Below, in pieces: positions 23,560 through 27,969 of a DNA stretch of 27,969 nt (its first letter is position 1; each line of letters begins with the position of its first letter). A model generated the notes under the pieces. That model was not told where the DNA came from, did not search any database, and was given only the letters and a program-made list of their open reading frames with translations. Both the position numbers and the translations under genes were made by a program. The DNA is from JBEIJQ01 sp040380145 (GTDB lineage Bacteria > Bacteroidota > Bacteroidia > Chitinophagales > Saprospiraceae), in contig JBEIJQ010000020.1 of assembly GCA_040380145.1 (NCBI GenBank), positions 1-27,969 of the forward strand, written 5' to 3'.

Positions 23560-25470
23560 TCATTCGCCTTCTTGGGCCAGTCCGTACACGCGGCGGCTCT
23601 GTCCCACCCGAGCGATCCGGTCGGGCAGGCTCGGCGCCTCTTGGATCTCGCGGAGTACGAAAAAAGCAAAACCCATCGACAGCAACACGATGGGCAGAGC
23701 GAGGGCCGTTCCGAAAAAATACAAAAAGGTGAGCACGATTTTTTTGGCCCAAACGGATTGGCCCACCGTGAGCGGCACGTTCCAAGAAATCCACTCGATA
23801 TAAATCTGGGCGAACGGGGCGGTGACCAAAAGCAGCACCACATTCGCCATCAAACCGCCGGCGAAAAAAACGCCCATCAGGCGCAGCCAAGCCCCCCGGG
23901 CAAACCGGAATCCGCGCCCGATGGCCCGCTGCGGGGGCAGGTCTTCGCGCATGCCCGCGAAAAGCGACAGGTACAGGATCGGCGAGGCCAACACAAACAG
24001 CAACAGTCCTCCAGAAGCGCCCACTCCGAGCGACCAAGTACCCACGGCGGCCACCAATGCCGCCAAAACGGTGCCGCGGACCGCCGAGCGCCGATCGGCC
24101 CCAAAAGCATGCCCGCTTTCGGCGCACAGTTTTGCGTACACCAAAACGCTCGATACCAAAAGCAACGACCAGGTCACTACAGTTTGTACGCAGATCAGTT
24201 CGCTCGGCGCCAATACCGCCGCGGCGTTGAGCAGCGGCTCGGCGAACACGCGGTAAAACCACACCAGCGGACCGGTGTGCCGCAGTTCGAGAGGAGTCCT
24301 GAAATGGTGCAGCTTGGCCAGATCAAAATACGCCGCCAACGACACGGCCACCGTGGCGACGAGCGCCATCCAAAAAGCTTGTCGCAGGAGCGCCGCGGAA
24401 TGTTTGCGGAAAAAAGCGAACACATCGGAGAAAATTTCGCCCCGGGTCTTGATCCGGTCGAAATCGAACTTGAAATCGGGCGTGGGCGGCAAATCGGTTT
24501 CCGACAGGTCGGCCACGCGGTGGCGATCGGCCTTCCGATGGGCGTACCAGCGGAAATACCCCAGCACCAATGCCAGTGTGCCGAAGATCACGCCCCCGCG
24601 CACGGCAAGGCCCGTTTCGGTGAAGCGGGTGAAAAAACTCTCGATGACGGCGGCCAGTACCACCAGCGGCGCGATGCCCATCAACAGGGCCACGCCCCGC
24701 CGACCGCTGAGCATGAAGGCCTGCACTCGGGTGAAGGTGCCGGGAAAGAGCAGCCCCTTGCCCAACAAAACGCCCGCCGCACCGGCGATCACCATACAGG
24801 AAATCTCCAAGGTGCCGTGCAGCCAGACGGCAAAAAACATGTCCCAAAAATACCCCTGCTGGAAAAAAAAGTACTGGAAGGCACCGATCATGATCGAATT
24901 GTACAGGATCAGCGTGAGCGAGCCCACCGAGGCCAGCGAGCCGGCGATGAAGATCAGCAGCGACACCCGCAGGTTGTTGAGGGCGATGTGCACGAACATG
25001 CCCGCCGCGTCCGGATCTTTGTACACCGCCATCGGGTCGCCGTTGCGGATGTTCTGCAGCGTGTTGTCCACATACTCGTCGCCGAGGATCACGCGCAAAA
25101 ACTCCGGATGGATGTCGGAGGAAACCATCCCGACCAACATGCCGACCACGAAAGTGGCGAAGGAAAGCAGTAGTTCGCGCCGAGATTCGTACACCAATTG
25201 CGGGAGGTCTTCGAGCCAAAAGGCCGCGAAACGACCGAGAAAATCTCCTCGGCGGTGCCGGTACAGGCTCAGGAAAATCTGCTGCGCCACGCCGTTCAGA
25301 TACACGCGCACCGATCGGTTGGGGTAAAAAGTGCGGGCGTACGACAGGTCGTCGGTGGTTTCCACGAACAGTTGGCTCAACCTTTCGGGATCGGCCTGGC
25401 GATCGGCGAGGAGTTTTTCCAACTCCCCCCATTTTTGGCGGTTCTGTTCGATGAAACGGGTTTCGCGCAC
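23560..25470 (-). CDS. SpoIIM/DUF95-like membrane protein, double length
   Basis: A 636-residue polytopic membrane protein starting with GTG at 25470. The N-terminal half (about 1-330) matches the stage II sporulation protein M family: MRETRFIEQNRQKWGELEKL, LSYARTFYPNRSVRVYLN, and membrane helices with SSDIHPEF, LYNSIMIGAFQYFFFQQGYF and LHGTLEISCMVIAGAAGVLLG. In non-sporulating Bacteroidota such proteins usually occur near RDD/MoxR genes with an unclear role. Residues about 330-636 add a charged linker and at least five more membrane helices that I cannot assign. The usual family length is around 320, so this looks like a fusion or an extended form. No RDD or MoxR neighbour is seen. Confidence 0.8.
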   Translation of the reverse strand: MRETRFIEQNRQKWGELEKLLADRQADPERLSQLFVETTDDLSYARTFYPNRSVRVYLNGVAQQIFLSLYRHRRGDFLGRFAAFWLEDLPQLVYESRRELLLSFATFVVGMLVGMVSSDIHPEFLRVILGDEYVDNTLQNIRNGDPMAVYKDPDAAGMFVHIALNNLRVSLLIFIAGSLASVGSLTLILYNSIMIGAFQYFFFQQGYFWDMFFAVWLHGTLEISCMVIAGAAGVLLGKGLLFPGTFTRVQAFMLSGRRGVALLMGIAPLVVLAAVIESFFTRFTETGLAVRGGVIFGTLALVLGYFRWYAHRKADRHRVADLSETDLPPTPDFKFDFDRIKTRGEIFSDVFAFFRKHSAALLRQAFWMALVATVAVSLAAYFDLAKLHHFRTPLELRHTGPLVWFYRVFAEPLLNAAAVLAPSELICVQTVVTWSLLLVSSVLVYAKLCAESGHAFGADRRSAVRGTVLAALVAAVGTWSLGVGASGGLLLFVLASPILYLSLFAGMREDLPPQRAIGRGFRFARGAWLRLMGVFFAGGLMANVVLLLVTAPFAQIYIEWISWNVPLTVGQSVWAKKIVLTFLYFFGTALALPIVLLSMGFAFFVLREIQEAPSLPDRIARVGQSRRVYGLAQEGE

Positions 25471-25486
25471 GATCGGTCGGGTGTGA

Positions 25487-25503
25487 GGGAAACGGGGTTT
25501 CCC
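25487..25503. repeat. Short inverted repeat before the SpoIIM-like gene
   Basis: GGGAAA-CGGGG-TTTCCC is a perfect 6-bp inverted repeat, 17 bp upstream of the SpoIIM-like start codon. There is no T tract directly after it on either strand. It could be an operator or a weak hairpin in the leader. The rest of 25504-25585 is dominated by A and T tracts. Confidence 0.35.
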
Positions 25504-25585
25504 GCTGGAATTTTTTTATGGAGAAAAAGAAAAAAATCCGTCCGGAAGAATTTTTTTCTGGAAAAAAAGAGCCAAAAAAAGGGCA

Positions 25586-26356
25586 TCAGAACATGATACC
25601 CATCCGGATGGTCACATCGGAAATCGTCGCCTTGGCGTTGGTGGAGGGCATAGAGCCGGAGCGCGTGAGATCGAGCAGGCCGCCGTTGTAGAAAATGCCC
25701 GCCACGATGCTCATCTGCTCGTCTTGCGGGTACCACTCCACGCCGAGCCCGCCGCCGATGGTCAATCCGATGGGCGAAATATCGGGATAGGTGGTTTCTT
25801 TTTCGAACAATTCGTCGGGGCGGTCGCCGAGGCGCACATCGCCGCGGGCGGAAGTGGCTATGTCGAGGCCCAGCATCGGCACTTGGGCAAACGCCCGGAT
25901 GTCGGAGCCGAACAAGTAATTGGTGCGCATTTTCAGTCCGATCGGCACATGCACGAAATTGATCCGGTTCGCCACGGAGGAGCCCGCCGCGAAGGTGCGG
26001 CTGAATGTCCCGGCCGTATCGGTGAGCGCTGCCGTGAGGGCGCTGCTGTAATCCGACCGCGACAGGTGGTCGCCGGCCTCCGTGTATTGAAGGGTGCCGC
26101 CCTTGTTGAGGATGAAACTGGCCCCGAGCACCACCGCGTAGTTGCGGTTGTCGTTGAAATAATACTCGCCGACCAGGCCCATGTTGAGGCCGAGATTGAC
26201 GCCGCTGCCTTCCACATCGCGGCTGTTGCTGTGCATGAAAGAGAGCACCGGGCTGAATTGGAAGCCGAATCGGAGCGGGCCGCCGTCACCGGATTGGGCC
26301 GTGAGCGTTTGGCCGATCGTCCCGGCCAACAAGAGGGAGAGAATGATTTTTTTCAT
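25586..26356 (-). CDS. PorT-like outer-membrane beta-barrel protein
   Basis: A 256-residue exported protein with signal peptide MKKIILSLLLAGTIGQTLTA (cleavage near AQS). The mature part consists of alternating strands of an eight-strand-type barrel: LRFGFQFSPVLSF, NLGLNMGLVGEYYF, YAVVLGASFIL, INFVHVPIGLKMRTNYL, AFAQVPMLGLDIA, IGLTIGGGLGVEWYP and a terminal DVTIRMGIMF ending in Phe as outer-membrane proteins do. The VPIGLKMRT segment is typical of the PorT/outer-membrane barrel family. Whether it is true PorT of the type IX system or a related porin cannot be decided here. 115 bp separate it from the SpoIIM-like gene downstream. Confidence 0.8.
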   Translation of the reverse strand: MKKIILSLLLAGTIGQTLTAQSGDGGPLRFGFQFSPVLSFMHSNSRDVEGSGVNLGLNMGLVGEYYFNDNRNYAVVLGASFILNKGGTLQYTEAGDHLSRSDYSSALTAALTDTAGTFSRTFAAGSSVANRINFVHVPIGLKMRTNYLFGSDIRAFAQVPMLGLDIATSARGDVRLGDRPDELFEKETTYPDISPIGLTIGGGLGVEWYPQDEQMSIVAGIFYNGGLLDLTRSGSMPSTNAKATISDVTIRMGIMF

Positions 26357-26382
26357 GAAATTCGATCGTCGTATATGGTTTG

Positions 26383-26416
26383 TTGGGGGTGTCCTTGCAA
26401 GGTCGGCTTATTTTTG
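26383..26416 (+). promoter_or_regulatory. Promoter for the gldB-like gene
   Basis: TATTTTTG at 26409-26416 matches the -7 consensus. TTG at 26383-26385 is 23 bp upstream, slightly long. Predicted start near 26423, about 80 bases before the ATG. Confidence 0.45.
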
Positions 26417-26505
26417 CCGGCGAAAGGGACCGTTTTGGGGAAAAAAGGCGGTTCCGAGGCAACAGCGCCCGCGTTTTTTCGTTTGTTTTTTCCCAAAAAA
26501 ACTGA

Positions 26506-27537
26506 ATGACAGCCATGAGAAGAACCCTTTTGGCCTCTTTGGCCCTTTATGCCCTGCTTTCGGGCTGCACATGCAACAAAAGTAAACATATTCCCGATGT
26601 TTCAGCCGTTTCCGTCGAAACCAAGATCGTGCGTTTCGAGGACGAACTGTTCGCCATCGACACCAATGCATGCGAGGCCGGCATGCGGGCGCTGATGGAA
26701 AAATACCCCGACTTCGCGTCGAATTTCTTTTTCGAGCGGATGTTCGGCAACCCCCAACGGCCCGATACGCCCGCCGTTTTTGAGCAGTGCCGCCTGTTTT
26801 TGACCGATCCTTTTGTGCGCAATCTCTACGATACCTGCCGGGTCCTTTACCGCGATTTTTCGCGCGAGGAGGCCGCTCTGACGGAGATGCTCCGATTTTA
26901 CCGGCACTACTTTCCCCTGCTGCCCCTGCCCACTTTTTACACGACCATCAACGGGTTCAATTACGACGCTTGGACCGACGAGCAGAGGGGCGAATATGTG
27001 GCGCTCTGCCTCGATATGACGCTGGGCCCCGAATACACTCCTTACAGCGGTATCGAAAACCTGCGCCACCAATATGTACGGCGCCTGCTCACCCGCGAAC
27101 AGTTGCTCCCCAACGCCGCCCGTGCCCTGGCAGTGCCGCTGGTACCGCCGCCTTCCGGCCCTCAGATGCTCGAACTGATGATCGCCGGCGGCAAGCAAAT
27201 CGCCATCGTGGACGCGCTCCTTCCGCGCTTGCCCGACAGCACGAAACTCGGTTGGTCGGCCGTCCAGCTCGACATCGTGCAGCGCAACGAAGCGGCCATT
27301 TACGATTATCTGGTCAAAAACAAGATGCTGTATTCCACCAATTACCAAGATTTCCGGAAATATGTGGAAATGGGCCCCTTCGACCCCGAGGATCCTGCCT
27401 CCAAACCCGACCGGGCCGGCATGTGGCTGGGTTGGCGGATGGTCGTGGACTACATGGAAAAAACCGGGGCCACGCTCGCCCAGGCCGTCGAAGAGCGCGA
27501 CGCACAAAAATTCCTGAAAGCGTACCGGCCGCGCTGA
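26506..27537 (+). CDS. gldB: Gliding motility lipoprotein GldB-like
   Basis: A 343-residue lipoprotein with lipobox LLSGC (Cys21). Family features are the early KHIPDVSAVSVETKIVRFED and ELFAIDTN, the segment MLRFYRHYFPLLPLPTFYTT, a LGPEYTPYSG segment, and helical stretches to WLGWRMVVDYMEKTG near the C-terminus. GldB is an essential gliding/type IX accessory lipoprotein in Flavobacterium, related in fold to metal-free protease-like domains. An alternative ATG at 26515 would shorten it by three residues, and both keep the lipobox. Its promoter faces away from the PorT-like gene. Confidence 0.85.
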   Translation: MTAMRRTLLASLALYALLSGCTCNKSKHIPDVSAVSVETKIVRFEDELFAIDTNACEAGMRALMEKYPDFASNFFFERMFGNPQRPDTPAVFEQCRLFLTDPFVRNLYDTCRVLYRDFSREEAALTEMLRFYRHYFPLLPLPTFYTTINGFNYDAWTDEQRGEYVALCLDMTLGPEYTPYSGIENLRHQYVRRLLTREQLLPNAARALAVPLVPPPSGPQMLELMIAGGKQIAIVDALLPRLPDSTKLGWSAVQLDIVQRNEAAIYDYLVKNKMLYSTNYQDFRKYVEMGPFDPEDPASKPDRAGMWLGWRMVVDYMEKTGATLAQAVEERDAQKFLKAYRPR

Positions 27538-27616
27538 TCGGGCCCTCCGCACGCCATTTCGGACGATCTTTGCATCTATCGCCCCGTTCTTCTTTTTTCG
27601 GTAAAAAAATTTTTCC

Positions 27617-27969
27617 ATGTATTTTTTGCATAAAAACAGTCTGGCCCTGCTGCTGTGCGCGGTCTTTGCCCTGCCCCTGAGGGCCGGCGACGGCATCGAG
27701 GTGCCTTCCGCCATCAAGGATGTGACCGTTTTCCTCCAGGGCGCACAGGTTTCCCGACAGGCCAACGGCGTGGACATTCCCTCGGGCAATTCCACCCTGC
27801 GCTTCGTGGGACTGACGGCCGGACTCAATCCCGCCAGCATACAGCTGCGGGCCGACGGCAACTTCACCGTCCTGTCGGTCGTGCACACCATCAATTCCGG
27901 TCAAGAACCGCCCAAAGAAGCCGATGTGAAGGCTCTGGAGGCCAAGATCAAGGCCCTCGACGAAAAGAT
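27617..27969 (+). CDS. DUF4139 (mucoidy inhibitor MuiA-like) protein, N-terminal part
   Basis: The first 117 residues are visible, and the window ends inside the gene. The signal peptide is MYFLHKNSLALLLCAVFALP followed by LRAGD. The start of the mature protein, IKDVTVFLQGAQVSRQANGV then IPSGNSTLRFVGLTAGLNP, ASIQLRADGNFTVLSVVHTI, then a Glu/Lys-rich helix (KALEAKIKALDEK), matches the N-terminal domain of DUF4139/DUF4140 proteins. These are envelope proteins with a coiled coil and no established function. A weak -7 element (GATCTTTG, 27565-27572) lacks a clear -33 box. Confidence 0.85.
   Translation, partial: MYFLHKNSLALLLCAVFALPLRAGDGIEVPSAIKDVTVFLQGAQVSRQANGVDIPSGNSTLRFVGLTAGLNPASIQLRADGNFTVLSVVHTINSGQEPPKEADVKALEAKIKALDEK

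Overview
The window comes from a GC-rich member of the Bacteroidota, possibly of the Saprospiria type, although the class is inferred and not proven. Four things support the phylum. The partial 16S rRNA has a Bacteroidota-like character. Many genes are preceded by the Bacteroidota promoter signature (TTG, 19-23 bp, TAnnTTTG). There are type IX secretion/gliding genes (a PorW/SprE-like lipoprotein, a GldB-like lipoprotein, a PorT-like barrel and a protein with a gliding-type C-terminal sorting domain). FabI, SUI1 and bL25/CTC also look like Bacteroidota versions.

Layout. 1-818 is the 5' part of a 16S rRNA gene on the minus strand, leaving the window to the left. It is preceded by a structured leader and two tandem rRNA promoters. 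1323-6054 holds plus-strand housekeeping genes: radA, a sulfatase-fold hydrolase with Thr at the nucleophile position, prs and rplY, closed by a strong terminator. 6236-10397 is a shape operon mreB-mreC-mreD, translationally coupled to a secreted sorting-domain protein. 10476-16686 is a tight minus-strand operon: PorW/SprE-like lipoprotein, a 918-residue AddB-like PD-(D/E)XK nuclease, and a PqiA-like membrane protein. 16897-19576 carries an M23 peptidase, a bactofilin, AtpZ, a small membrane protein and a second M23 protein with no export signal. No F0 genes follow AtpZ.

19577-20517 is AT-rich and has no conventional gene. It contains a compact minus-strand unit with a -7 element, a 34-residue hydrophobic ORF with a run of 11 G, and a 15-bp terminator hairpin. 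It also contains a GTTAACCG inverted repeat and a roughly 96-bp tandem duplication. 20518-21508 has a SUI1/eIF1-like gene and a third M23 peptidase, both starting with TTG. 21512-23481 is a two-gene minus-strand operon, fabI followed 8 bp later by a reductase-less nitric oxide synthase. 23560-26356 has a double-length SpoIIM-like membrane protein and a PorT-like outer-membrane barrel. 26506-27969 has a GldB-like lipoprotein and the start of a DUF4139 protein.

The main theme is the cell envelope: MreBCD, bactofilin and three M23 proteins for shape and wall, and PorW, PorT-like, GldB and sorting-domain proteins for type IX secretion and gliding. The points most worth following are the fabI-nos operon, the small minus-strand transcript unit near 19.6-19.9 kb, the lysine-rich insertion in PorW and the AddB-like nuclease encoded between PorW and PqiA.
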